Shown here piece after piece: positions 8,604 through 17,713 of a stretch of DNA of 44,223 nucleotides. A program made the translations under genes and the position numbers. Below the pieces are notes generated by a model. That model was not told the origin of the DNA. It ran no database searches and worked only from the letters and a program-made list of their open reading frames with translations. Origin of the DNA: Spirosoma luteum DSM 19990 (GTDB lineage: Bacteria; Bacteroidota; Bacteroidia; Cytophagales; Spirosomataceae); NCBI RefSeq assembly GCF_000374065.1, contig NZ_KB893266.1:26914-71136 (forward strand), read 5' to 3'. The first letter of the stretch is position 1, and every line of letters begins with the position of its first letter.

Positions 8604-9105
8604 GGCGTAGTTTCGCTGGAGGCCCTTTATCTCCTACCACCAAACATATATTCCGATATTCCGACCGATGCGACCCTGTGGGAACGCAACCGGGATTACT
8701 ATCACTTTTTGACTACCCGCTACCGTGTCCGGGGTTTAACGAAACACGTGTAAGGGCAGTCTCCACCGCCCTATAGGGTGCGCACAAGCATCCTTGGACG
8801 TTCTGGGTGGTGGGCGCCCCTGTTTGAGCCGCCAGATCCGGGTTTGGGGAGCGGCCGAAGCCGAAGAGTACCGAAGGTGGAAAGTACTAAGGTACAGCGG
8901 TCGGATGTTGGCCGAGTGGCTGAAAAAACTGACCCTGCTGGGTACCGACTGGCGCAACTCATTTCTGGAAACTGCCCCCTGGCTCATTATCCTGTTCCGG
9001 CGTATTTTCGAAACCGACGGTGACCGCAAGCGGCCGACCTACTACGTAATGGGGGCGGGCAGCTTTCTGCTGACGGCCCTTCATAACGCGGGCAGCTGTA
9101 AATTC
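8604..9105 (+). pseudogene. Degraded nitroreductase-family gene
   Basis: Pieces of one nitroreductase-like protein lie in order in three plus-strand frames. The first (to TAA 8751-8753) reads ERNRDYYHFLTTRYRVRGLT, the usual FY-x-L-x-x-RR-x-VR-x-F region. The second starts near 8756 and reads AVSTAL, a TAG at 8774-8776, then GAHKHPWTFWVVG, the FMN-binding SG-A-x-x-x-PW-x-F-x-V motif. The third, from about 8818, reads AEAEEYRRW, LLGTDWRNSFLETAPWLIIL and YYVMGAGSFLLTALHNAG. At least two frameshifts and two stops are needed to join them, and the final third of the domain is missing. The gene is inactive. The missing end and the absence of a clear start suggest long decay. Confidence 0.75.
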
Positions 9106-9255
9106 ACCCCTTTTGTCACCAGGCTTCTTTTCCAGCCCAAAAAATATAAATCACAAAATAATTACTTACATTTTGGTACGATTATGCAATAAACGATGGT
9201 ATCCCTTTTTAATGTAGTCTTTTCAGGTGTAATTTTAACCATTACATCTACGTCA

Positions 9256-11745
9256 ATGACTAAGCACTTCAAAACCCTTCGCAGAAGCCAGTGGCTTTTG
9301 CTTATTTCCTGGCTTACCTGCTCACTCGCCGGGCGCGCCCAGGATGCCCCAACCTATCAGACGCCCCCCAAAGCGCTGGCGGACCTGGTTACGGCCCCCC
9401 TCACTCCCACCGTCAGCCTGTCGGACAAAGGGGATATGATGCTCATTCTCGAACAGGCCGCAGCACCCGGTATTGATGAACTGGCTCAGCCCGAATTCAA
9501 ATTAGCCGGCCTCCGGCTAAACCCGGCCAATAACGGCCCCAGCCGGGCGCGGTACATAACCGGTCTGAGACTCAAAAAGGTAATGGATAAAGAGGAAAAA
9601 GCGCTGACGGGGCTTCCGGCCACTCCGCTAATCAGCTTTGTACAATGGTCGCCGGATGGGTCAAAAATTGCATTTGCCAATTCAACCGATAGCCGAATTG
9701 ACCTATACATAGCAGATGTAGCAACCGCAGCGGCCCAGAAAGTAGGTTCCGTTGCCCTCAATGCTACACTGGGAGTTCCCTACCATTGGGTATCCGACAG
9801 CAAGAGTTTGATTGTAAAAACGATTCCGGCCGGCCGGGGACCGGCACCCGTTATCAGCGCGGTACCAGCCGGCCCCACTACCCAGCAAAATGTGGGCGGG
9901 CAGCGGGGACAGGCACCCACGTACCAGGATTTATTAAAGAACCCGTCCGACGAGAAACAGTTTGCTTACTACACGACTGCGCAGGTGGTACGGATGGGTA
10001 CGGATGGGTCGATGACGGCTATCGGGGAACCGGGCATCATTCGCTCGGCAGACCCCTCGCCGGATGGGCAGTACGTGATGGTTCAAACCGTGCATACGCC
10101 GTTTTCGTACCTGGTCCCGGTCAACCGGTTTCCGCTCAGGACGGCTGTTTTCGCGTTATCCGGCTCGCTGGTAAAAACCCTGAACGATGGCCCCCTGCAG
10201 GAAAGCGTTCCCTACAGTCGCGACGGTGCTCCCACCGGACCGCGTGACTTCGAGTGGCGGGCCGATATGCCCGCTACCGTCTACTACACGGTGGCGCAGG
10301 ACAAGGGCGACCCGAAAGTGGTGGCCGATATCCGGGACAAGGTATTTCAGCTGGAAGCTCCCTTTTCTGCTTCGCCCAAAGAGATCTACGCGGCTCAGTT
10401 TCGTTTCGAGAATTTTACCTGGGGCAATGGCACAACAGCACTGGCTACCGAACAATGGTGGCAAAGCCGCAAAGCCATCACCAAAATCGTTAATCCGACT
10501 ACCTGGCAAACATCGGTTCTCTTCGATCGTTCGTACGAGGACCGGTACTCGAACCCGGGCCAGCCCGACACGAAACACAATCAGTACGGGCGCGACGTAC
10601 TGAACCTGCTCCCCAACGATGAAATACTGATGCTGAACGTGCAGGGGGCCTCTCCCACCGGCGACCGGCCTTTTGTGAGTCTGCTCAACTTAAAAACCAA
10701 AAAAAGCACTGAACTCTGGCGGTCAGCCGCGCCGTATTTCGAGCGGCCTGTGGCTGTACTGGATGCCGTAAAAAAGGTTATCCTGACCACCCGCGAAACC
10801 CCCGAAGAGAATCCAAACTACTACGTACGTAATTTAAAGGCGCGCATCGCCCCCGTTCAGGTTACGTTTTTTCCGCATCCTTACCCGCAGTTAAAAGGCA
10901 TTCAGAAGCAGCAGCTCCGCTACAAACGGACCGATGGGGTCGAGTTAACCGCTACGCTGTATACCCCCGTTGGGTACACCAAGGAGCAGGGCCCGCTACC
11001 CACGTTCCTGTGGGCTTACCCGGCCGAGTTCAAAAGTAAGGAAGCGGCCAGCCAGGTAAGTGGCTCGCCTTACCAGTTCAACCGGATTAGCTACTGGGGT
11101 GGTGCCGCCTTTGTAACCATGGGTTACGCCATTCTGGACAACGCCAGCATCCCCATTGTGGGTGAGGGCGATAAAGAACCGAACGATACCTACGTGGACC
11201 AACTGGTGTCCAGTGCCAAAGCGGCCATTGACGAGGGCGTCCGGCTGGGGGTGGTCGATTCGAGCCGGGTGGGCGTTGGTGGCCACTCCTACGGCGCTTT
11301 CATGACGGCGAACCTCCTCACCCACAGCAACCTGTTTAAAGCGGGTATTGCCCGTAGTGGTGCCTATAACCGGACCCTGACCCCGTTCGGTTTTCAGAAC
11401 GAGCAGCGTAGTTACTGGCAGGCAGCGGATGTTTACAACAAAATGTCGCCGTTTATGAATGCCGACAAAATGAAGACGCCCCTGCTCCTGGTTCATGGAG
11501 AGGCCGACAATAATACCGGTACGTACCCCATCCAGTCGGAACGGTATTACAACGCCCTGAAAGGCTTTGGCGCTACCACCCGGCTGGTATTCCTGCCCTA
11601 CGAAAGTCATGGATATACCGCTAAAGAGTCCTTACTGCACATGCTGTGGGAAATGAGCGGCTGGCTGGACAAATACGTAAAAAATCCAGCCCCCGATGGG
11701 CAGGTCAACAAAGCAGGAAAAGTAGGGGGTGGAAAGGGTAAGTAG
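9256..11745 (+). CDS. Secreted S9-family serine peptidase (glutamyl-endopeptidase-like)
   Basis: An 829-residue exported peptidase of the prolyl oligopeptidase clan. ATG 9256 gives a basic-hydrophobic signal peptide (RRSQWLLLISWLTCSLAGRAQ); a TTG-type start 20 codons earlier is less likely. Residues about 40-540 are the beta-propeller half, with WSPDGSKIAFAN and SPDGQYVMV blades. The C-terminal alpha/beta-hydrolase carries Ser678 in GGHSYGAF, Asp751 in HGEADNNTG and His785 in ESHGYT, a complete triad. The text around TFLWAYPAEFKSKEAA and the PIVGEGDKEPNDTYVDQL loop resembles the S9D glutamyl endopeptidase group more than dipeptidyl peptidase IV. It probably degrades peptides in the periplasm. 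A strong terminator follows. Confidence 0.88.
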   Translation: MTKHFKTLRRSQWLLLISWLTCSLAGRAQDAPTYQTPPKALADLVTAPLTPTVSLSDKGDMMLILEQAAAPGIDELAQPEFKLAGLRLNPANNGPSRARYITGLRLKKVMDKEEKALTGLPATPLISFVQWSPDGSKIAFANSTDSRIDLYIADVATAAAQKVGSVALNATLGVPYHWVSDSKSLIVKTIPAGRGPAPVISAVPAGPTTQQNVGGQRGQAPTYQDLLKNPSDEKQFAYYTTAQVVRMGTDGSMTAIGEPGIIRSADPSPDGQYVMVQTVHTPFSYLVPVNRFPLRTAVFALSGSLVKTLNDGPLQESVPYSRDGAPTGPRDFEWRADMPATVYYTVAQDKGDPKVVADIRDKVFQLEAPFSASPKEIYAAQFRFENFTWGNGTTALATEQWWQSRKAITKIVNPTTWQTSVLFDRSYEDRYSNPGQPDTKHNQYGRDVLNLLPNDEILMLNVQGASPTGDRPFVSLLNLKTKKSTELWRSAAPYFERPVAVLDAVKKVILTTRETPEENPNYYVRNLKARIAPVQVTFFPHPYPQLKGIQKQQLRYKRTDGVELTATLYTPVGYTKEQGPLPTFLWAYPAEFKSKEAASQVSGSPYQFNRISYWGGAAFVTMGYAILDNASIPIVGEGDKEPNDTYVDQLVSSAKAAIDEGVRLGVVDSSRVGVGGHSYGAFMTANLLTHSNLFKAGIARSGAYNRTLTPFGFQNEQRSYWQAADVYNKMSPFMNADKMKTPLLLVHGEADNNTGTYPIQSERYYNALKGFGATTRLVFLPYESHGYTAKESLLHMLWEMSGWLDKYVKNPAPDGQVNKAGKVGGGKGK

Positions 11746-11793
11746 CACCTGTTACTACCCGTTTAATCATCCGAGTACGATTCTTTCTTACCG

Positions 11794-11826
11794 AAACGCC
11801 CCCGCCAGTATTGACGGGGGCGTTTT
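11794..11826 (+). terminator. Rho-independent terminator after the S9 peptidase
   Basis: The perfect 11-bp arms AAACGCCCCCG and CGGGGGCGTTT surround a 10-nt loop and run into TTTT. It lies 48 bases after the stop. Confidence 0.88.
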
Positions 11827-12423
11827 AATTAGAGTCGACAAGCTTTCCATCAGGCATAAACGGGCAGAAATGCTTTTTATCTGCGCAAAGACAGTAAGTT
11901 TACAGGGAAGTAACTGGTCACACACTAAATATGAACAGGTGATTTATCTTCAACTAAATTTACTACATAGAACTACAATGACCAGGCCAAATAATAACTA
12001 ACTGATTTTCAATCTGTTTGACTTGTTTCCAACGGTATAATACAGTAGTTTTGGTCCTTCTTCTTCCTGTATGACCTGTACTCACCCGGTTAATTGCCGA
12101 CGTTAACAGGGGTATCGTTGTGACACCCTATACTTTTTACCCATGACACGTTCTTTCGCTTTTACGTCGGCTAACAGGCAAATTTACCCTCTCCCGCTTG
12201 TCAATTCGCTCGGTAATCCGTTTATTGGTGCTGCTACCAGCGTGGCTCATGGCTACCCGAACAGCCATAACTGACTTTAAAACTCATGCACAGCGTGATT
12301 TCCGCTTCTGGTTCCCTTACCCATCCTGAAAAAGACCTGCCTTCCTGCTCTGATGAAGCACGAATAAACGGCCTGAGAAATCACTCCCCCCTCACCCACT
12401 ATACGGTACTGATACGGCACAAG
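11827..12423 (+). other. Long intergenic leader upstream of the LysM gene
   Basis: About 600 bases without a gene I can support. It holds a promoter-like pair at 12023-12053. A possible 43-codon frame lies at 12143-12274 (starts MTRSFAFTSANRQIYPL) with no recognisable family. A frame open from 12286 would extend the LysM protein by 46 residues, but that extension lacks an export signal at its own start. Confidence 0.4.
12023..12053 (+). promoter_or_regulatory. Candidate promoter for the LysM gene
   Basis: A TTG at 12023-12025 and an exact -7 box TAGTTTTG at 12046-12053 are separated by 20 bases, matching Bacteroidota promoter geometry. It would produce an untranslated leader of about 360 bases before ATG 12424. 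Confidence 0.45.
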
Positions 12424-14391
12424 ATGAGTTACTGGGTTGGCAGTGTCCTTAGTTTACTGTTGTGGCTGAGTCAGTTCAGTAGCCTGCACGGGCAATCGTT
12501 ACCCGATGTACCGGAAGAAATTATCTTTGCCGATGTGCCTGTTCATCTGACTCAGCAGGCACGCATCCAGATTCAGCAGGAAATACAGCGTCTGTATACG
12601 CAACCCAGGGTTATTCAGGCTGACATCAGTGCCCTCCGGCAACTGAACCCGTTACTGAAACCCCTGTTTGCCAAAGCAAACCTACCCGATGATTTTCGCT
12701 TTGTTGCCCTGCCTTTCTCTGATGTAGATACGCTGGGATTCTGGGGGTTGTCGCGCCCGTATGCTACCGGCCTTCGGCTTCGGATGGACTCGAATGTGGA
12801 TGAACGCTATCACCCCATCCTTAGTGCCGAAGCAGCCGTAGCGGATTTGGAGCGTTTGCAAACCCTGAAAAACAACTACGTGCTGGCGCTGATTCGCTAC
12901 CTCAAAGGTAATACCAGTCAGGACGTTATCGAGCCGACGGATCCGGCTTATATCATGCCCGGGCCGCAGAGCCCGCCCCTGCTCTGGAGGATTCTGGCCC
13001 GTAAACTAGTCATCCAGTACGAGGAACCAACCTATCGCCCGGCGATGAGTTACATTTTATATACGTACCAGTACGGCGAGGGGCAGTCCCTCCAGAACAT
13101 TGCCAATCGGTTGCGCGTCGACACCGAGCGACTGCAACCGTTCAACCAGTGGCTCAAAACGGTAGTTGTACCGACGGATAAAAAGTACACGGTGCTGATT
13201 CGGGTAACCCCCGACGAGTTTACAACTGTTCAGGCGCTGGCCGAGCCGGGACTCAGGAATCTGCGCCAGTTAGCCATTGGGTTTCCGATTCTGATTAAGG
13301 TCAACAAACAGGAAGATGGCTTCCGGTCAGAAGCTACCTTTTACGAAATAAATGAGCATAAGGGTATCCAGGCACAACAGTGCGATAACTTTATTACGCT
13401 GGCCTACTACGGCGGTATTTCCATCGACCGGTTTTTGAAATATAATGACTTGAATGCCAATCAGGATGTTATCCATCCCGGCCTGATCTATTACCTGGAG
13501 CGAAAGGACAAACGCGCTAAAATTCCCTTTCACGTAGCGCAGAAGAACCAGACGTTGCTGGAAATAGCTAACATATACGGCGTTCGGCTGGCTTCACTCA
13601 CCAAATTCAACCGGATGACAACGGCCCAGCGGCTGCAGCGGGGGCGAATCGTTTGGTTACAGACGCAGCGACCGCTCAACCAGCCCATAGAATACGTCCA
13701 ACTCCCCCCCGAAGAATCTATCCCCATCCCGCAGTCTATTATCACCCGGCCAGCGGTTCGGGATACGGTACAGGCCCGGCCTGAACCCAAACCGGTAGTG
13801 CCCCAGATAGCCGGCAAAACACCGGACACCGTAGCGACTCCGGTCAACAAACCGGCACCGGTGGCCGTCGTCACTAAAGCAGTCGATGCCCCGGCGGTGA
13901 GTACGGAGAGGGCGGGAAAATCGACCCCTGCCCGGGAGTTAGTGGCGACGGATTCACTGATACAGCAGGATACGATACGGATGGAGATGGCCGAGAAACG
14001 CAAATGGCACATTGTTAAGCCGGGTCAGACGTATTACGCCATCGCCAATCTGTACGGCATCACGCTCAGGCAACTCTACACCTGGAATGACCTGTCGGAG
14101 AGGATACCGCTCCGGATTGGGCAGCAATTAATCGTGGCCTACAGGCGGTTAAAACCGACGGGCATTGCCACGATGCCCAAAACGCAGGGGAGGCCGGTCC
14201 GCCCGGCATCACCAACCAGACCGGCGGGTACGCCCCCTGCCCGTAAAGCAATTTTCCACACCGTTCGCGCGGGCGAAACACTCTACCGGGTTGCCCTTCA
14301 GAACAACGTAGCGGTCAAGGATTTGATAGCGTGGAATAATCTAACGTCCACCACCATTGAAATTGGCCAGATACTGATGATCCTGAAATAA
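12424..14391 (+). CDS. Secreted multi-LysM peptidoglycan-binding protein
   Basis: A 655-residue envelope protein with several LysM modules, which bind the glycan backbone of peptidoglycan. ATG 12424 begins a signal peptide (MSYWVGSVLSLLLWLSQF, cut near LHGQ-S). An N-terminal region of about 180 residues has no recognised domain. LysM-like repeats follow: YGEGQSLQNIANRLRVDTER, the divergent DNFITLAYYGGISIDRFLKY, then canonical copies VAQKNQTLLEIANIYGVRLA, VKPGQTYYAIANLYGITLRQ and VRAGETLYRVALQNNVAVKD. Pro/Thr/Ala-rich linkers separate the last copies. No hydrolase motif is visible, so it may anchor or organise wall-associated factors rather than cut the wall. It converges with hisS. Confidence 0.85.
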   Translation: MSYWVGSVLSLLLWLSQFSSLHGQSLPDVPEEIIFADVPVHLTQQARIQIQQEIQRLYTQPRVIQADISALRQLNPLLKPLFAKANLPDDFRFVALPFSDVDTLGFWGLSRPYATGLRLRMDSNVDERYHPILSAEAAVADLERLQTLKNNYVLALIRYLKGNTSQDVIEPTDPAYIMPGPQSPPLLWRILARKLVIQYEEPTYRPAMSYILYTYQYGEGQSLQNIANRLRVDTERLQPFNQWLKTVVVPTDKKYTVLIRVTPDEFTTVQALAEPGLRNLRQLAIGFPILIKVNKQEDGFRSEATFYEINEHKGIQAQQCDNFITLAYYGGISIDRFLKYNDLNANQDVIHPGLIYYLERKDKRAKIPFHVAQKNQTLLEIANIYGVRLASLTKFNRMTTAQRLQRGRIVWLQTQRPLNQPIEYVQLPPEESIPIPQSIITRPAVRDTVQARPEPKPVVPQIAGKTPDTVATPVNKPAPVAVVTKAVDAPAVSTERAGKSTPARELVATDSLIQQDTIRMEMAEKRKWHIVKPGQTYYAIANLYGITLRQLYTWNDLSERIPLRIGQQLIVAYRRLKPTGIATMPKTQGRPVRPASPTRPAGTPPARKAIFHTVRAGETLYRVALQNNVAVKDLIAWNNLTSTTIEIGQILMILK

Positions 14392-14433
14392 CTGGTCTGT
14401 CGGCCAGTAGAGAAACTTAGTTGACGGCTTGGC

Positions 14434-15825
14434 TCAATCGATTGCCTGCGCCATAGTTTCTTTCTTCACCAGGGCGGCAATCTCCTCCGCTAGTAGCTTC
14501 TGCTGCGTGCCGGTATTCATGTTTTTAAGGGTTAACTGGCCCGTCTGCACTTCGTCTGACCCAATAAGTACGACATAGGGAATGTTCTTATCATTGGCAT
14601 AGTCGAGCATTTTCTTCACTTTTACCAGGTCGGGGTACAGTTCGGACGCTACCTGGGCAGCCCGCAGCTGATTTAGCAGGGGTAAGCTTACCCGGCGGGC
14701 TTCCGCATCAAATGGCGCGATGAGCACAAGAGTACCCTGACCGGCACCCGCCGGAAACAGATTCAATTCAGCCATAACATCGTAAATCCGGTCGACGCCA
14801 AACGATATCCCCACCCCCGACAGGCCCGGCATCCCGAAGGCTCCCGTCAGGTTATCGTACCGCCCGCCCCCACTGACGCTGCCAATTGAAACGTCGTTGG
14901 CTTTCACCTCAAAAATAGCCCCGGTATAATAGGAAAGCCCCCGCGCCAGGGTTGGGTCGATTTCAACCCGGCTGTCAGCCAGGCCGTACTGCTGCACGAG
15001 CTGAAGCGTTTCAGTCAATTCAACCAGGCCCCGTCGGGCCACGTCTGATGCCGAAAGCCAGGTTTGCAGTTGGTCCAGCACCAAATCGGCTTCCTGATTG
15101 AGAAAGTCGAATAATGGAGCCAGATTATAAAGAGCAGTTTCCGAAAACCCACGTGCCCGAAGCTCGTCCAGCACCTTCTCTTTCCCGATTTTATCCAGTT
15201 TGTCAATCGCTACGCTGAGCGTTGCTTCCTCACCCGGTACGCCAATAACCTCGGCTATGCCTGCCAGAATTTTGCGATTGTTGATTTTTACCGTAAAATT
15301 AGTAATGCCCAGGTTGCGGAATACTTCGTGAATCATCAGGATAATTTCGGCTTCACACAGCAGCGAATCCGTGCCAACAACATCGGCATCGCACTGGTAA
15401 AACTCCCGGTAACGCCCCTTCTGGGGTCGGTCGGCCCGCCATACGGGTTGCATCTGATACCGCCGGAAGGGCATGGTCAGGGTATTTCGGTTCATGACTA
15501 CGTACCGGGCAAAGGGTACGGTAAGGTCGTAGCGCAGCCCTTTTTCGGCAATTTTCGGCGTCATTTTTTTGGGCCCCGCCTGCAAGTCCGTTTCGGTCAG
15601 GTCAGCGGCAAAATCACCGGAGTTCAGGATTTTAAACAGTAGCTGATCCCCTTCGTCGCCGTACTTACCCGTCAGTGTAGACAGGTTTTCCAGGGAGGGC
15701 GTTTCGAGGGGTTGAAAACCAAAACGCTTGAACGTCTGGCGAATGGTATCGAATATAAAAAGCCGGTTGCGCATCTGCTCCGGGCCAAAATCGCGGGTAC
15801 CCTTGGGCAAGGTTGGTTTTTGCAT
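14434..15825 (-). CDS. hisS: Histidyl-tRNA synthetase
   Basis: A 463-residue class II aminoacyl-tRNA synthetase that charges tRNA-His in the cytoplasm. Landmarks are the N-terminal LPKGTRDFGPEQM, motif 2 in QMQPVWRADRPQKGRYREF, the His-specific loop RGLSYYTGAIFEVK, and motif 3 (SGVGISFGVDRIYD) after the GGGRYD motif. The C-terminal anticodon-binding domain covers about residues 360-455. The length is normal. The start codon is only four bases from a perfect -7 box, so the transcript may lack a leader. It converges with the LysM gene across 42 bases that hold only a weak hairpin. Confidence 0.96.
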   Translation of the reverse strand: MQKPTLPKGTRDFGPEQMRNRLFIFDTIRQTFKRFGFQPLETPSLENLSTLTGKYGDEGDQLLFKILNSGDFAADLTETDLQAGPKKMTPKIAEKGLRYDLTVPFARYVVMNRNTLTMPFRRYQMQPVWRADRPQKGRYREFYQCDADVVGTDSLLCEAEIILMIHEVFRNLGITNFTVKINNRKILAGIAEVIGVPGEEATLSVAIDKLDKIGKEKVLDELRARGFSETALYNLAPLFDFLNQEADLVLDQLQTWLSASDVARRGLVELTETLQLVQQYGLADSRVEIDPTLARGLSYYTGAIFEVKANDVSIGSVSGGGRYDNLTGAFGMPGLSGVGISFGVDRIYDVMAELNLFPAGAGQGTLVLIAPFDAEARRVSLPLLNQLRAAQVASELYPDLVKVKKMLDYANDKNIPYVVLIGSDEVQTGQLTLKNMNTGTQQKLLAEEIAALVKKETMAQAID

Positions 15826-15829
15826 GGTG

Positions 15830-15837
15830 CAAAATTA
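15830..15837 (-). promoter_or_regulatory. -7 box immediately upstream of hisS
   Basis: The minus strand reads TAATTTTG, an exact TAnnTTTG match, then four bases (CACC) and the ATG. Transcription starting at the usual distance would begin at or within a few bases of the start codon. Confidence 0.55.
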
Positions 15838-15889
15838 CGCAGTAGACCGAAAAACAAGCAGTAGCGTTTACTTTGTCGGTAAAAAACCT

Positions 15890-15897
15890 TACTTTTG
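15890..15897 (+). promoter_or_regulatory. -7 box for the 51-residue protein gene
   Basis: TACTTTTG matches TAnnTTTG and is followed by CGG, as in other promoters in this window. It lies 72 bases before ATG 15970. Confidence 0.55.
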
Positions 15898-15969
15898 CGG
15901 ACTAATCGCTCCGGCGACCCGGCGTTCCAGCGCCTTTATTAGACAAACACAGTAAAAACGTATATAGTC

Positions 15970-16125
15970 ATGGCAGTAACAGAATTAAAGCGAAAGGCTC
16001 GTCGGAACCGGGCCATTGCAAACAACAAGGTGAATGCAATCAAGCAGTTGCTACGGAAACCAACCATTAAAAATGTGGATGTAGAAGCCATCAAGGCCTC
16101 ATTCGCGGAGAAGAAAGCAGCGTAA
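15970..16125 (+). CDS. Small conserved basic protein (51 residues)
   Basis: A short gene beginning MAVTELKRKARRNRAIANNK and ending EAIKASFAEKKAA. It is Lys/Arg/Ala-rich and predicted to be helical, with a basic N-terminal half and the conserved-looking segment KPTIKNVDVEAIKA. I recall similar unnamed 50-residue proteins in other Bacteroidota, but no function is known. Support for it being real includes a perfect -7 box at 15890, an ATG start, a terminator at 16159-16187 and regular codon use. Its charge suggests nucleic-acid or ribosome contact, which is inference only. Confidence 0.75.
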   Translation: MAVTELKRKARRNRAIANNKVNAIKQLLRKPTIKNVDVEAIKASFAEKKAA

Positions 16126-16156
16126 GCCCGTAATCAGTAATATACTGGCATTCGCC

Positions 16157-16510
16157 TTAAATCCCGTCCTTACCCGACGGGGTTTTTCGTTTCGGGCGGA
16201 ACCGGGCCCACTCCCGGTCGCGCTTTTTAAGCTCCCGCCTTACAAAGCGCCGGTAATCCAGTTGTACCCGGTACCGTACCGCCAGCCCGAACAGCAGCAG
16301 GCCTCCATTTAATAGAATCAACCCGTACACGCCCCACAGGAACCACTGCCGAAACGGAGCCCCCGCCTGATGGGCTACTACGGCCGTTCCCAAAACCCAC
16401 AAACCGACACTAAAAAGCAGGAAACCCAATGGCCCTACAATCAGGGCTTTCGTTCGGGTACTCATGCGTTTTACTAACTGTTGGCCAGGTGGCTTGGCAA
16501 GCTTGGTCAT
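16157..16510 (-). CDS. Small two-span membrane protein of unknown function
   Basis: A 117-residue protein with two clear membrane segments, at about residues 24-46 (ALIVGPLGFLLFSVGLWVLG) and 55-80 (FLWGVYGLILLNGGLLLFGL). A strongly basic cytoplasmic tail follows (RRFVRRELKKRDREWARFRP). A second ATG at 16465 would shorten the N-terminus by 15 residues and leave both spans intact. The family is not recognised. The stop codon overlaps the opposing terminator at 16159-16187. Confidence 0.65.
   Translation of the reverse strand: MTKLAKPPGQQLVKRMSTRTKALIVGPLGFLLFSVGLWVLGTAVVAHQAGAPFRQWFLWGVYGLILLNGGLLLFGLAVRYRVQLDYRRFVRRELKKRDREWARFRPKRKTPSGKDGI
16159..16187 (+). terminator. Rho-independent terminator after the 51-residue gene
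   Basis: The arms AAATCCCGTC and GACGGGGTTT pair over 10 bp with one wobble and are followed by five T residues. It overlaps the last codons of the convergent minus-strand membrane-protein gene. Confidence 0.7.
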
Positions 16511-16617
16511 GCGGGTAAGGTAGCTATCGGTTACTAAAATAACACGTGGTCACGGCATTTAGTTAACAATATAGTCACATTCGTGTTGCCCGCTCCACTG
16601 CCTGCTCTCGCTATTCA

Positions 16618-17625
16618 TCAGGAAGGATAGTTGATAGAGGACCCCGTTTCCCGGAACTGCGCTGGTTCTCGCAGCCGTTTCCAGCCTTCACGCATGAAAC
16701 CGATTCCGTACCCTGTCAACTGTACGAAGGCAGCTCCCACACTCAATAGACCAACTTTGGCGCTTTTCTCTTTCCGGGTAGCATCAATCAGAATCAGCAT
16801 GGCGAACAGCCCGATCGATCCCAATGCCAGGCCAAACAGCAATGGGCTAATCAGGACCCATACCGGTATCAGCAACAGATATACCGTGAACAGGGCCGGA
16901 AACGTATGCACCAGCTTCAACTCGTTGGGATAATACCGGGCAATATTGATACGGGCACGGCCAAAAAAACGCAGTTGACGAAAAAACTGACCAAAACTTG
17001 TCCGGCGTTTGTGATAAATGAAGGCATCGGCGATCAAGCCGGTTTTGAACCCATGCCCGATAATTCGGATGGCAAACTCGATGTCCTCCCCCATGCGGGT
17101 CAGTTTGTAGCCGCCGACGGTTTCCCAGACCTTTCGCGACAAACCCATGTTGAAACTACGGGGATGGTAGGTACCACCGAGATTTTTGCCCTTTCCCCGA
17201 ATCCCGCCCGTTGTAAAAGGGGAGGTCATCGAGTAGCTGATGGCTTTCTGAATGGGCGTAAAATCCGGATGGGCCGCATCGGGGCCCCCGTACGCATCGA
17301 GCCAGGTTCCCGTTAAGGTTTGCTTTACTTCGGCGAAGTAATGCGGAGGAATCAGGGCATCTGAATCGAAAATAACGAAATAATCACCCCTGGCCTGCTC
17401 AAAACCAACATTCCGGGTGAATCCCTGACCCGAGTTTTCCTTGAAAAAATACCGAATATCCAGTCGGCCGGCGAACGCAGCGACCACGTCCTCCGCCTTT
17501 TCCGTCGACCCATCCTCCACCACTACCACCTCAAAGTTGGCATATGTCTGCCGGGTCAGACTGCTCAGTAATTCGCGCAGTTCGTCGGGGCGGTTGTAAA
17601 CGGGTATGATGACGGAGAAGAACAA
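16618..17625 (-). CDS. Family 2 glycosyltransferase
   Basis: A 335-residue membrane-anchored glycosyltransferase. The GT-A fold starts at once with FFSVIIPVYNRPDELRELL and carries the nucleotide-sugar metal motif DSD at residues 87-89. RMGEDIEFAIRIIGHGFKTG is the acceptor-side ED region. Residues about 235-300 hold two to three hydrophobic spans (LFTVYLLLIPVWVLISPLLF). It probably adds a sugar during cell-surface polysaccharide or glycolipid synthesis; donor and acceptor are unknown. The start is odd: no ATG precedes the domain and the best start is TTG 17625, placed directly against a heptamer tandem repeat through which the frame stays open. Confidence 0.85.
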   Translation of the reverse strand: MFFSVIIPVYNRPDELRELLSSLTRQTYANFEVVVVEDGSTEKAEDVVAAFAGRLDIRYFFKENSGQGFTRNVGFEQARGDYFVIFDSDALIPPHYFAEVKQTLTGTWLDAYGGPDAAHPDFTPIQKAISYSMTSPFTTGGIRGKGKNLGGTYHPRSFNMGLSRKVWETVGGYKLTRMGEDIEFAIRIIGHGFKTGLIADAFIYHKRRTSFGQFFRQLRFFGRARINIARYYPNELKLVHTFPALFTVYLLLIPVWVLISPLLFGLALGSIGLFAMLILIDATRKEKSAKVGLLSVGAAFVQLTGYGIGFMREGWKRLREPAQFRETGSSINYPS

Positions 17626-17626
17626 T

Positions 17627-17688
<62 letters not shown>

Positions 17689-17713
17689 TTACAAAAAAAT
17701 AATTTATAATTTA

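Noticed and set aside
11729..12001. 90-codon frame across the S9 peptidase terminator
   Set aside because: It begins inside the peptidase gene, crosses a strong terminator and has no protein-like features.
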